In this document: one piece after another, positions 46,874 through 55,819 of the stretch
How the letters are laid out: each line of letters begins with the position of its first letter
Position numbering within the stretch: position 1 is the first letter of the stretch
NCBI GenBank assembly: GCA_016711485.1
Contig: JADJSX010000024.1
Span: forward strand, 186,001-250,000
DNA length: 64,000 bases
Direction of reading: 5' to 3'
Source: Leptospiraceae bacterium
GTDB taxonomy: Bacteria; Spirochaetota; Leptospiria; Leptospirales; Leptospiraceae
Notes under the pieces: model-generated
Databases searched by the model: none
The model's input: only the letters and a program-made list of their open reading frames with translations
What the model was told of the DNA's origin: nothing
Translations under genes and position numbers: made by a program

Positions 46874-48214
46874 TTAGCCGGGATATTCCGACTCTCTTTC
46901 ATCCCAATTAAAGTAATCCCACCATTCATATTTACATTGCATACATATTTTTTTAGTAGAGCGCAAATAATATACAGTCGAGTTAAATCCATCTACCCAA
47001 TGTTCCAGTCCTGAGACCCTATCTTTGTATTGGATAATATTGATTTTGCGAAACTTACAAATCGGACAAGCATGATTAGAATCAACGTCTTGTATAGTTT
47101 CAGTCGGAGGATCTTCCAAAGAATTTACTTTATTGTAAAATACTTTTCGAAGTGCGATATCAATGGTAAGATTTTTGGTAATCGCATTATAATACTCAAT
47201 CATGAACTGCGAAGACTCTAAGTATTCGAGTCCTAGCCCTTTGAAATAATGAATGCATGGATTCTTTGAATCCTTCTCTAGAAGTTTTTCAATTTCTTTT
47301 AAATAAGTATTTAGTTCATGAGTGGCTTTTTCCTTTTCTCCTTGCTTATAATAAATCTTTGTTTTATACAAATAAATCAAAACATTGGGAACAAAGGTGT
47401 AACTTTTTTCTAAATAAGAAAAGGCTTTGTTATAATCCTGGAGATTGGAGTAAACTATCGCCATACGAATACAACTTTCTGATTTTAGCAAAATCTCAGA
47501 GGCTTCGTTTATTACATATTCGTAATATTGCAACACAAGTGGATACTGATGCATATCCTCTAAAACATTTCCCGCCTGAAAATAGTATTTGGCTAATGCA
47601 AAGCGATTGTTTTTATGATAGTCCAAAAGATAACGCAAAATATTGATTAACTCCTTTCTTAAATCTTTAAAGTTAGAAAATATTCTTGTAAAGTGTCCAA
47701 AGAACATTCTCTTTTCATACCAGATTTCATTTTGCGAAATAAAAAGAGTATAAAGGACTTCTGTTAACTCTTGGATGGCAACCAAGTAAGTTTTATTTTT
47801 TTCGAGTGCTTTTTTTAACTGTTGATAAGAGCTGGGAAGTTCTCCTTTTTTATGAAGAAATTTTCCATATTCGTATCGCATTTCGGCATCAGAAGGTTTT
47901 CTCTTAAAAAAATCTTCAAACCCATCTTTAGCCATACTGGGAACATGATCTTTAAAATACAAAGCCCTTCTTCTAAAAAAATCAGACTCAAATCCTTTTG
48001 GATAAACGGTTTCTTTCCATTCCTCCCAGGATTCTTCACTCATATTGCAACTTTCGCAAATTCGCTTTGTTTTCTTTTTAACTAAATTATAATTTACAAA
48101 TTCGTACTTAGCCTCTAGCGGATAACGTACTGCATTGTAGTATTCAATCCGCACTGACCCAACAACCTGACAAAACTTGCAGTCTTCTTTCTTTTTATCT
48201 ATACCAAACGCCAA
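46874..48214 (-). CDS. TPR protein with zinc-binding C-x-x-C pairs at both ends
   Basis: A 446-residue cytoplasmic protein. N-terminal CKFC with CESC, and C-terminal CPIC with CMQC, form two four-Cys zinc sites. Between them lie TPR-like helices (for example AEMRYEYGKFLHKKGELPSSYQQLKKALEKN and RMAIVYSNLQDYNKAFSYLEKSY). Both zinc sites are followed by similar Trp/Glu-rich stretches (EEWKETVYPKG; YEWWDYFNWDE), so the ends may be related. Probably a scaffold. No family recognised. Confidence 0.65.
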   Translation of the reverse strand: MAFGIDKKKEDCKFCQVVGSVRIEYYNAVRYPLEAKYEFVNYNLVKKKTKRICESCNMSEESWEEWKETVYPKGFESDFFRRRALYFKDHVPSMAKDGFEDFFKRKPSDAEMRYEYGKFLHKKGELPSSYQQLKKALEKNKTYLVAIQELTEVLYTLFISQNEIWYEKRMFFGHFTRIFSNFKDLRKELINILRYLLDYHKNNRFALAKYYFQAGNVLEDMHQYPLVLQYYEYVINEASEILLKSESCIRMAIVYSNLQDYNKAFSYLEKSYTFVPNVLIYLYKTKIYYKQGEKEKATHELNTYLKEIEKLLEKDSKNPCIHYFKGLGLEYLESSQFMIEYYNAITKNLTIDIALRKVFYNKVNSLEDPPTETIQDVDSNHACPICKFRKINIIQYKDRVSGLEHWVDGFNSTVYYLRSTKKICMQCKYEWWDYFNWDERESEYPG

Positions 48215-48361
48215 AAGAAATTACCCATTCCTTTTTTGAGAGCCTTTTTTTTGGCGTTTGGGAATACCCTAATTTTCTCAAAAAGGGAAATTACTTTTAG
48301 TAAAGGGTATATAAACCAAAGTTTATCTTCTGACATGAAAATATTTCAATTAATTTTTAGT

Positions 48362-48524
48362 AACTGACCTTACGCAAAATAGGAAATTTACGAAAATGAA
48401 GTCTAATTTAAGAATATTAGATAAAGCTAATGAATTAATGAATAAGCAGGTTTGGGCGGTAGCCCAAGTCGCCGACAGGCTCTCTACCTCTCACCTCAAC
48501 GCGCTTGCGCGTAAGGTGAGTTAG
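48362..48524 (+). repeat. Inverted-end repeat, copy C (carries a small ORF)
   Basis: Begins AACTGACCTTACGCAA and ends GCGTAAGGTGAGTT; the 16-base inverted ends have one mismatch to those of copy B. It has the shared internal blocks TACGAAAATGAAG, AGAATATTAGATAAAGC and TAATGAATTAATGAAT. The right part (48440 to 48524) is longer than in copy B and shares its last 35 bases with copy D at 1030. In orientation with copy B, opposite to copy A. The preceding 140 bases (48215 to 48361) hold only AT-rich sequence with a weak ATACCCT/AGGGTAT hairpin. Confidence 0.7.
48396..48524 (+). CDS. Small repeat-encoded peptide (LRILDKANELMN type)
   Basis: A 42-residue frame inside repeat copy C, starting MKSNLRILDKANELMN and ending SHLNALARKVS. 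The N-terminal half has the same reading frame as in copies A and B. The stop lies in the repeat's right end. The kept frame across copies is the only evidence for coding; the RBS (GGAAATTTACGAAA) is weak and the peptide has no known family. Confidence 0.35.
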   Translation: MKSNLRILDKANELMNKQVWAVAQVADRLSTSHLNALARKVS

Positions 48525-48554
48525 TAAAATTGTTTAAAAAAAGGTAAATAAATA

Positions 48555-48803
48555 TTATTCGCTAAAAATGTTTTTTAGTGAAATAAATTTTCCAAATAGG
48601 GGAATTTCTTCTTTTGACGAGAATATACGTTTTTGGGAATAAAAATCGTGATCATTCCTTTTTGGCATCTTATCAAAGATTACTCCTTCCAGTAGTTCTG
48701 TTTTTTCGTAATGGAGTGGATTTTCTCGACATAATAGAGCGTAATCCTCTTTCGAGATTTTCGTTAGCCTAATATCCGAAATTTCTAATAAAGTGGAACT
48801 CAT
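48555..48803 (-). pseudogene. Truncated Uma2-family endonuclease-like gene
   Basis: An 82-residue frame with ISKEDYALLCRENPLHYEKTELLEGVIFDKMPKRNDHDFYSQK, the N-terminal pattern of Uma2 (DUF820) proteins (Y...L, ELxxGxIxxKMP...H). After residue 59 the sequence leaves the family pattern and stops, while Uma2 proteins have about 190 residues with the catalytic D-E-K core in the missing half. Adjacent to repeat copy C, which may have caused the break. Confidence 0.55.
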
Positions 48804-48876
48804 ACTTCAAACCTAACTCTATGAATTTAAATTTCAAGCTTTTTTTATTTGTAATACACTTGGTTAATACTAGTAG

Positions 48877-49344
48877 TTAAAGATTTTTAATTCTATAAAA
48901 ATCTTCTTTTATCTTTTCAACCCAATTCAAATCATCTGGATCAATTTGAATCACTTGAAAATTATTTTGCTTCCCTTCTATTAAAACTCCTTTTGAGTCA
49001 TCAATCAGAATACCAATATTAAACACCGGTGGATACTTTGAAATAGTAAGAGATACATTTTTCTTATGAATCTCTTGATTTACAATTCCTTGAAGTTTTA
49101 TACCATGCACAAGAAAAAGCCATTTGATATATCGAATAGAACGGTAAGAAGTTGTGTAAATCCACAGTTCACAATTTTCTTCTTCGAAAAATTGGAAAAT
49201 TTCTTTTGTGCCTAAACGTAGTTTTTCTACTTTCAAAATATGGGCGAGAAGTTTGTATTGAAAAATTTCTTCTGTCAATTCTGAATTAGGTAGGATTAAA
49301 GTGTCATCAAGGTCAAAGGCTACTCTTAATTTGGCGTTATTCAA
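48877..49344 (-). CDS. HAD-superfamily phosphatase-like protein
   Basis: A 155-residue protein starting with the HAD loop FDLDDTLILPNSE, with Thr of motif II in IYTTSYRSIRYI, Lys in the HKKNVSLTISKYPPVF segment and a DD of motif IV in GILIDDSKG. This is the minimal HAD set. Substrate not evident; a small-molecule phosphatase is likely. Stands alone, divergent from nothing and 75 bases after the Uma2 fragment. Confidence 0.78.
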   Translation of the reverse strand: MNNAKLRVAFDLDDTLILPNSELTEEIFQYKLLAHILKVEKLRLGTKEIFQFFEEENCELWIYTTSYRSIRYIKWLFLVHGIKLQGIVNQEIHKKNVSLTISKYPPVFNIGILIDDSKGVLIEGKQNNFQVIQIDPDDLNWVEKIKEDFYRIKNL

Positions 49345-49663
49345 GGTGTTCTCTCAATCACATAAATCATCCCAATCATATGAATCAAAAAAATCATAGT
49401 TCAGACAGTGGATTTTTTCCAATTAGCGTCACATTCGATACAAATTTATTGCATAGACTATATATTGAAAGCTTTTGATGTTGTGAAACCTCATGAAAGC
49501 GAACAAACGTTTGTTCGCTTTCATGAGGTTTCGCTTAATCGCAATTAACGTTAAGCGTCAAGCCCAAGCGTATAACGATGTTCGAAATGACCGTAATTCC
49601 CTATCCTTGTGAATCCACCCTTCGCTCCAAGTATTCGCGACTTTCGCCTTCGCATGGTAATCT
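49345..49663. other. Spacer around a 48-bp palindrome, no gene
   Basis: About 320 bases between the HAD gene start and the gltX end. Besides the palindrome, a stem GCTTAA (49533) and TTAAGC lies directly to the right, and the sequence on to 49663 has higher GC than the flanks. No coding frame or tRNA pattern was found. It may hold the gltX terminator. Confidence 0.45.
49485..49532. repeat. Perfect 48-bp palindrome with no loop
   Basis: The 24 bases 49485 to 49508 (GAAACCTCATGAAAGCGAAC ending AAAC) are followed at once by their exact reverse complement, 49509 to 49532. On transcription it would give a very stable hairpin. It lies about 130 bases beyond the end of gltX. A terminator normally has a T run, which is absent; a protein-binding or cruciform site is as likely. 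Confidence 0.75.
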
Positions 49664-51220
49664 TTAAAGAGCCAACCCGATCTCGCGGCAAATCACCGCT
49701 ATCCGATACTTCAACTTCTCCTGACCAAGCAAATTAAATAAAATAGGAAGTTCCAAACCATGCGCTTTACCGGTAGTAGCCACACGGATTGGCATGTAGA
49801 GGTTCTTTCCTTTTTCGCCAGTCTCGACTCCGGTCTTTTCGATTAAGGCTTTGTAGGCGTCGGAGTTAGATGGGTTTTCGGATGCGAGAAGTTTGTGAAA
49901 TGTCTTTATGACAAGTCCAGCATTTCCGGCAGTGGCAATCGTTCTTGCATCTTCGTTTTCAATTACGATATCGTTATTGAAAAATTCGGAGATGTAGTCA
50001 GGTGCTTGCGAGAGTCTATCCAAGTATACACGGATTGATTCTAATAAAGATTGCAGGGTTTCATTATTCGCATTTTTAATTTCTTCTGGAATCCCTTTAT
50101 TATCTTTGATAAATGGAATTACTTCAGCGCATAATTTTGTTATGTCCGAGTCGCGGATGTATTTATTCGAAAGCCAGTTGAGCTTGGACTTTGGATTGAG
50201 TTGATCTGCGAGTGCGGATAATGGCAACGAGTTGAAGTCTGTTTTTTCTTTGTCTTCTTCTTTTACTTTTTTAAATACATCAAATAGCGATGGAGACTTA
50301 GAGCATCTTTCTACATCGAAAACTTTTTCGAGTTCGCCGTGTGGTAAATATTCCTGTCCACTTTCAGAAGTCCAACCCAGAAGAGCCATATAATTACGAA
50401 AGCATTCTGCTGTGTAACCCAAATCGCGAAACGCCAAAATGGAAGTAGCCCCTGCCCGTTTAGAAAGTTTCTTTCCGTCTGCGCCTACGATTTCAGAAGC
50501 GTGAGCGTATTTCGGAAGTGGGTAACCAAGTGCTTCATAGATTAATACTTGTCTTGGAGTGTTTGATAAATGTCCTACTCCTCGGATAACGTGTGTTATC
50601 TGCATAAGATGATCGTCTACTACAACAGCATAATTGTAAGCAGGAAAACTGTCTGATTTTACAATAATGAAATCTCCGATGAGTTTTGTATCAAATTTTA
50701 CTTTTCCTTGGATGATATCGTCTACGATTAAATTTTTTGCAGGTGTGCGAAATCGAACAGAGAAAGGAATCTTTTGATCTAACTTGTCTTGGATTTCTTT
50801 TTCGGTCATGCTCGAACAAGTTCCGTCGTATAGGTTAGGAATTCCCATTGCCTCGGATTGTTTCTTCTTGGCTTCGAGTAATTCTGTTGTGCAAAAACAA
50901 CGATAAGCGTGGTTACTCTTGATTAGCTTCTCTGTATGCTCTTTGTAAATATCTAAACGCTCTGATTGTTTGTAAGGACCATGTGGACCACCGACTCCCG
51001 GACCTTCATCCCAATTGAGTCCTAGCCATTCGAGTGACTCTAAAATAATTTTCATGGAAGAGTCAGTAGATCTATCTTGGTCAGTGTCTTCAATTCGAAC
51101 TAAGAATTTTCCGCCGGTTGCTTTTGCGTATAGATAATTGAATAGGGCAGTTCTTGCACCGCCTACATGTAAGAAGCCGCTCGGTGATGGAGCGAAACGT
51201 GTTCTAATATTTTGATTCAT
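49664..51220 (-). CDS. gltX: Glutamate--tRNA ligase
   Basis: Charges tRNA-Glu. The 518-residue class I synthetase begins RFAPSPSGFLHVGGARTALFN, where HVGG is the HIGH motif variant, and carries GKKLSKRAGATSI as the KMSKS motif; EDTDQDRS is the usual glutamate-binding loop. The four-Cys zinc site of some members is reduced to CFCTTE. It overlaps the lipoprotein gene by four bases and is co-transcribed downstream of it. Confidence 0.96.
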   Translation of the reverse strand: MNQNIRTRFAPSPSGFLHVGGARTALFNYLYAKATGGKFLVRIEDTDQDRSTDSSMKIILESLEWLGLNWDEGPGVGGPHGPYKQSERLDIYKEHTEKLIKSNHAYRCFCTTELLEAKKKQSEAMGIPNLYDGTCSSMTEKEIQDKLDQKIPFSVRFRTPAKNLIVDDIIQGKVKFDTKLIGDFIIVKSDSFPAYNYAVVVDDHLMQITHVIRGVGHLSNTPRQVLIYEALGYPLPKYAHASEIVGADGKKLSKRAGATSILAFRDLGYTAECFRNYMALLGWTSESGQEYLPHGELEKVFDVERCSKSPSLFDVFKKVKEEDKEKTDFNSLPLSALADQLNPKSKLNWLSNKYIRDSDITKLCAEVIPFIKDNKGIPEEIKNANNETLQSLLESIRVYLDRLSQAPDYISEFFNNDIVIENEDARTIATAGNAGLVIKTFHKLLASENPSNSDAYKALIEKTGVETGEKGKNLYMPIRVATTGKAHGLELPILFNLLGQEKLKYRIAVICREIGLAL

Positions 51221-52095
51221 TCTAAAGTGCTCTCTTTCTTTTTATAAATAATGATAGGTAAGTCTTTTTTGTATAATGTAAGTTGCTTGTTTTTTATAAA
51301 ACTTTGTTCATTTGGATCAAAAATTTCACTTGGATAATAATAAACAACAAAATCCTTATTGGAGTATAGTTTACTCCCCGCCGGAATATCTTTAAAAATC
51401 TTTTTATAACTAAAATCTTCAAACGAATAAATTCTAGAATATTCCAAAGTATTTTTATTTGGGAAAAATTCGGTATACGGATAGTTACGTGTAGGCGTTC
51501 CACCTTGATAATTTTTCCAGCGAATATTTTCTTGTCCTTCTTTTACTTGAACTTCCTCAAATCTCCATACTCCTTCGTCTGGAGTTATTGAATATGTTAT
51601 CCGCTCATTAAACAATTCTTGCGCTTCTGTTTTACGATTTAGAAATTTATCTAAACCTCCCAAAAGATCCGAACTTTGTGTTTGGCGAAGAGTAAAATTC
51701 GTATATTGTACTTCTAGATCAGAATTTTCATTTATTTGTTTTCCTTCCCCATGTTTAATTTTTTCATAAATCGTAAACTTGGAAGGCGATTTGTCGGGAA
51801 ATAAATAATTCACTTCTTCAATAAACCTATTCGTGTATGCGTAAAATGAAATATCAATTTCTTTAACTTGCAGGCTCTTCTCTTTACCTGGCGAAACCAC
51901 TAGAAATCTATAATGCGAACTACTTTTTTCAAAGAAATTATTTGAGTTAGAAATTTTGGATTTTTGGTAGTATTCGCCTACAAAACTTCCTGAAAAATTT
52001 CCACTAACGGAACCAGAATTTGAGAAGGAATTACAGGAAACTCCTAAAAGTAGAAAAAAAAATAAAAAAAAGTCTTGTTTGTAATTATGTATCAT
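51217..52095 (-). CDS. Putative lipoprotein, unknown function
   Basis: About 292 residues. The N-terminal signal is followed by a spirochaete-type lipobox LLGVSC with Cys in place near residue 21; then come a Ser/Gly-rich region and a beta-rich body (SKFTIYEKIKHGEG, YSRIYSFEDFSYKKIFKDI). I start at ATG 52095 because the earlier in-frame codon at 52104 is TTG. It would be lipidated and placed in the inner or outer membrane. Upstream of gltX in one operon, with no functional tie. Confidence 0.65.
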   Translation of the reverse strand: MIHNYKQDFFLFFFLLLGVSCNSFSNSGSVSGNFSGSFVGEYYQKSKISNSNNFFEKSSSHYRFLVVSPGKEKSLQVKEIDISFYAYTNRFIEEVNYLFPDKSPSKFTIYEKIKHGEGKQINENSDLEVQYTNFTLRQTQSSDLLGGLDKFLNRKTEAQELFNERITYSITPDEGVWRFEEVQVKEGQENIRWKNYQGGTPTRNYPYTEFFPNKNTLEYSRIYSFEDFSYKKIFKDIPAGSKLYSNKDFVVYYYPSEIFDPNEQSFIKNKQLTLYKKDLPIIIYKKKESTLE

Positions 52096-52227
52096 TTGAA
52101 CCAATAAAAATAGGCCTTTTTATCATTTTTAAAGCCTTAAAAAAGGGGAGTTACATTCGTTTAGCCAGTGTAAAATTAGGAAAATGCTTGACAAGCAGAA
52201 TAGACAGACTTACGAACGCAAAAAAAG

Positions 52228-53613
52228 ATGAAAAATAATACACAAGAAACAACCAGATCTGATTTTCCAAAAGTGCTATTTGAAGACCAAATAAATGACG
52301 ACCAGAGAAAATATTCTCGGTATGTTTGTGACTCTCGTGCAATTCCCCACGAAATTGATGGACTGAAACCTGTCCAAAGACGTATCTTATGGGCAATGTG
52401 GAATTCGGATGCGCGCAATAGACATACTAAAACAGTAAAAGTAGCCGGTCTTGCAATGGGATACCACCCACACGGAGACAAATCCATTCAAGATGCATTA
52501 TCAGCTATGGCACAGGACTTTACATTTGCCAATAATATTCCTCTTGTACATGGAGAAGGAACTTTTGGCGACGTATTAGATCCAAATGCAATTGCATCTC
52601 CTCGTTACACAGAAGTAAAATTATCCGACTTCGTGAAAGACCTCGGTTTTTTTGAAGGTCTTGCTGACATTGATTATGTAAAAAATTACGATGAGACCGA
52701 AGACGAACCAATTCATTTTGTAGGAAAAGTTCCTGTCGTTTTATTAAACCAAATTCAGGGAATCGCTACGGGGTTTAGATGTTTTATCCCCGCACATAAA
52801 CTTTCTGATATTGTAGAGTCTCAAGTTGCTTATTTAAAAACGGGAAAACCTAAAAAAATAAAACCTTGGTACAAAGGTTATGGTGGAGAAATACGAGTAG
52901 CCACAAATGACAATGGTTCCGAAATCATGTATACAACTTTTGGATTTAACTGGGAAGGGGAAAGTCTTTATTTGACCCACGCTCCTCAAACTTGGAATCG
53001 AGATAAAGTTGTTGCTCTTCTTGAAGATATAATAGAGAAAAAAGACAACTGGTTAAAAGACTACATTGACTCATCTAGCCAAACTTTTAAAATCGAACTC
53101 GTTTACAAAAAAGGAGAAAAACCTTCTGAAAAAGAAATTAAAGAACTATTTAGCAAGGAAAATTTAGATACTCTTTCGTTTAATGTTATCACACACGAAG
53201 GAAGATTAAAAAATCACAAACCAGAAGAAATCATAAAACGATTTTGTGATTTCCGCAAAACACATCTTATCCGTAGATTCAAAAGATTAGCTGGACTCGA
53301 ACAAGAAAAAATCGATAGAAACTCAGAATTAATTCGTTTTATCAACGAAAAATGGAACCAGAAAGTTGTAACTATTAAATCTAAACAAGATTTTGAGAAC
53401 CAATTAAAGAGTGCAAAGTTCAAATACTTTGAATGGCTTGCGTCAATCCCTGTATATCGTATGACGCTAGAAGAAGCAAGGAAATGCCAAGAAGCAATAA
53501 ATGAAGCAAAAACTAAATTTGCTGAATATACTGCTCTTTACAAACAAGATCCAAAGCTTACTACATTTATGATTGATGAATTGAATGAACTCAAAAACAA
53601 GTGGGACAAATAA
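52228..53613 (+). CDS. Type IIA topoisomerase subunit A, compact (T4-like) form
   Basis: A 461-residue protein with the cleavage domain of GyrA/ParC: AIPHEIDGLKPVQRRILWAMW, YHPHGDKSIQDAL, VHGEGTFGDVLDPNAIASPRYTEVKL with the catalytic Tyr in SPRY. The SPRY form is like eukaryotic and phage T4-type enzymes rather than gyrase AMRY. The six-blade C-terminal domain of GyrA and ParC is absent. The gene comes before its ATPase partner, the reverse of the gyrB-gyrA order. It is a second, non-gyrase topoisomerase; relaxation or decatenation is inferred. Confidence 0.82.
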   Translation: MKNNTQETTRSDFPKVLFEDQINDDQRKYSRYVCDSRAIPHEIDGLKPVQRRILWAMWNSDARNRHTKTVKVAGLAMGYHPHGDKSIQDALSAMAQDFTFANNIPLVHGEGTFGDVLDPNAIASPRYTEVKLSDFVKDLGFFEGLADIDYVKNYDETEDEPIHFVGKVPVVLLNQIQGIATGFRCFIPAHKLSDIVESQVAYLKTGKPKKIKPWYKGYGGEIRVATNDNGSEIMYTTFGFNWEGESLYLTHAPQTWNRDKVVALLEDIIEKKDNWLKDYIDSSSQTFKIELVYKKGEKPSEKEIKELFSKENLDTLSFNVITHEGRLKNHKPEEIIKRFCDFRKTHLIRRFKRLAGLEQEKIDRNSELIRFINEKWNQKVVTIKSKQDFENQLKSAKFKYFEWLASIPVYRMTLEEARKCQEAINEAKTKFAEYTALYKQDPKLTTFMIDELNELKNKWDK

Positions 53614-55748
53614 TGAGCGCAAATATTAAAGATAAACCAAACGCAAAAGAATCCGGCGAAAGAAATTTCAAAAAACTTTCTAACGTAGAGCACGTTCGTA
53701 TGAGAACTGGAATGTGGCTTGGTCAAAACTCCATGTCCACGTTTGAGCAACATTTTTTCAAAAAAGATTCTAAAGGCAACTATGATATTACTCACGAAGA
53801 GTTAAATGATATTCCTGCTAAATTAAAATGTCTCGACGAAGCATGTATGAATGCGGTAGACGAGTATCGCAAAAACCAAAATGATAAAGCTGTCAAAGAA
53901 GGACAGAAGATGACTAAACTCATTGTTAGCCTCTCCGCTGATTGTGGAAGGGTTTCTGTTGAGGATAACGGTCGTGGGATTCCTGCGAAAAATGCAGAAG
54001 GTGTATTTCTTCATTTGATGTACGGAGAAAATTTTGACGACCAAGTAAAACAAGATCATGTTGCCGGGCAAAATGGTGTAGGTATTTCCTTAGTAAGAAT
54101 GGTGTCTAATTTTTTTAGAGTCACTACCAACAACAAAGGGCAATCTTATAAAAAACTATTTAGCGTACACGATGATGTTAAAAAATTAATTCGCAGCTTC
54201 AAATTTTCTCCAGAAGATTTCGAAAAAGTAATTCTCTATTATGATGAGCACGGTAAATTTACAGATTGTCCACTACTAACTAAAGACCATTTATCCAAAC
54301 TACAATCTCTCATGGAAAAAACTTTCATGATTGAAACCATTAAATCTTGCGGTGACGAACATGGAACAACTGTAGAGTTCGAACTTGAGCCAAAGTTTTT
54401 TAACAAACTAGACACAAAGTACAATCCTGATCTGATGCGTCAGTATCTACAGGATATTGCAATGACAAATCCTGGACTTGAAGTTCAGTTCCATCATAAA
54501 AATAAATCAGATAAGTTTAAGTTCAAAAAAGGAATGGAAGAAATTTTTCTGAATTCTGATTTAACTTATTACAAAATGGAATACAAAGATCCAAACTCTG
54601 CGTCTCAAATCAATCTCGAAACCTACTTTGTAATTGGGCAAAATAAAACTCTAACGTGGGTTAACTCCAATTTTGCGGTTCAAGGTGGTTCGGCGATTGA
54701 ATACTTGGAAAATAGAATTTGTGATGAAGTCAGAAAAAAAAGTCAAATTACAGCTCTCGAGAAAAAATTAAAAACACAATCTACACGAAATGATGTTAGA
54801 AATTGTTTTCATATGTATGTCAACTTACGAATTCTTAATCCTCGTTTTAAATCACAGGATAAATCCTATTTGATTAATGACTTAAACGAAGACATGCGAA
54901 ATGCAGTTGATAAGAGTCTAGACAAACTAATTAAAAAAACTGACTTAATTGAAGAAGTTAAGATGCAGATGGAAAAAAGAACGCAACTCAAAGAGTTAGA
55001 AGATGCACAAAAAGGTCTTCGTAAAGCGTCTAAGAACAATATACCCAAACTCATGCAACCAACTGGTAAACCAAGTGATGTCGGCAGAGTGTTGTTTGTC
55101 GCTGAGGGAGATTCTGCTATTGCAGGTTTACGTCCAGCTAGAAATCCAAAACTCCACGGCTTATTCCCATTACGCGGTAAACCACTTAACTGTAAAGGTA
55201 TGAGTCTTGCTAAAGCACTCGCAAACGAAGAAATGAAAAATATTGTGGCTATTCTTGGTTTGCCGATAAACGAAAAACTCAAAGATCCAAAAGAGCTCAA
55301 TTATGATAAAGTAAGCATTATAACCGACGCGGATTTTGACGGTTACGCAATTCGTTCTCTCATGCTTTCCTTTTTCTACGAATACTGGCCTGAACTATTT
55401 GACTTCGGTGTTATCCATATTTCTGCCGCTCCCCTTTTTGAGGTCGATGTAAAATGGAAAGAAGGCAAAAAAGAAACGATCTTCTGCATCGACGATAAAG
55501 ACTACGACAAACTTATGGAACGTATCCGTAAAAACGGCGGAGAGATGGTCAGAAAGAAAAGAAATAAAGGTTTAGGCGAAACAGGTAAGGAAGCCATGAA
55601 ATTCGCTGTAGACGAATGTATGACTAAAATTACATTATCTAACCGCAAAACTGCCCAAAAGACTCAAGACCTTTGGTTTCACAAAGACTTCGCCGAACAA
55701 AGACGAGATGCGATTTCCGAGTATTCGATGGCGGTGATTCAGGACTAA
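53613..55748 (+). CDS. Type IIA topoisomerase subunit B (ATPase/TOPRIM), compact (T4-like) form
   Basis: A 711-residue ATPase subunit. VRMRTGMWLGQNS near the N terminus, LDEACMNAVDEY, VEDNGRGIPA and GQNGVGISLVRMVS form the GHKL ATP site; VLFVAEGDSAIAGL and TDADFDGYAIRSLML with the metal-binding Asp residues form the TOPRIM core, and RNKGLGETG follows. EGDSA and ADFDGY are as in all type IIA enzymes, but spacing is unlike GyrB or ParE. It overlaps subunit A by one base (TAATG), so I start at ATG 53613 rather than GTG 53601. Next gene is hsdM, 71 bases later. Confidence 0.82.
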   Translation: MSANIKDKPNAKESGERNFKKLSNVEHVRMRTGMWLGQNSMSTFEQHFFKKDSKGNYDITHEELNDIPAKLKCLDEACMNAVDEYRKNQNDKAVKEGQKMTKLIVSLSADCGRVSVEDNGRGIPAKNAEGVFLHLMYGENFDDQVKQDHVAGQNGVGISLVRMVSNFFRVTTNNKGQSYKKLFSVHDDVKKLIRSFKFSPEDFEKVILYYDEHGKFTDCPLLTKDHLSKLQSLMEKTFMIETIKSCGDEHGTTVEFELEPKFFNKLDTKYNPDLMRQYLQDIAMTNPGLEVQFHHKNKSDKFKFKKGMEEIFLNSDLTYYKMEYKDPNSASQINLETYFVIGQNKTLTWVNSNFAVQGGSAIEYLENRICDEVRKKSQITALEKKLKTQSTRNDVRNCFHMYVNLRILNPRFKSQDKSYLINDLNEDMRNAVDKSLDKLIKKTDLIEEVKMQMEKRTQLKELEDAQKGLRKASKNNIPKLMQPTGKPSDVGRVLFVAEGDSAIAGLRPARNPKLHGLFPLRGKPLNCKGMSLAKALANEEMKNIVAILGLPINEKLKDPKELNYDKVSIITDADFDGYAIRSLMLSFFYEYWPELFDFGVIHISAAPLFEVDVKWKEGKKETIFCIDDKDYDKLMERIRKNGGEMVRKKRNKGLGETGKEAMKFAVDECMTKITLSNRKTAQKTQDLWFHKDFAEQRRDAISEYSMAVIQD

Positions 55749-55819
55749 TGGTTAATGGTTAATGGAAGATTGGGGTTGGTTGATTATTTTTGCATTGAAA
55801 TCCCCTGATTTTCTAGGCA

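Noticed and set aside
49533..49660. attC-like look of the sequence to the right of the palindrome
   Set aside because: Only a 6-base stem and loosely matching core bases; no integron integrase or cassette array in the window.
54866..55300. Leftward 144-residue frame inside topoisomerase subunit B
   Set aside because: Antisense shadow; the sense strand has all conserved motifs.
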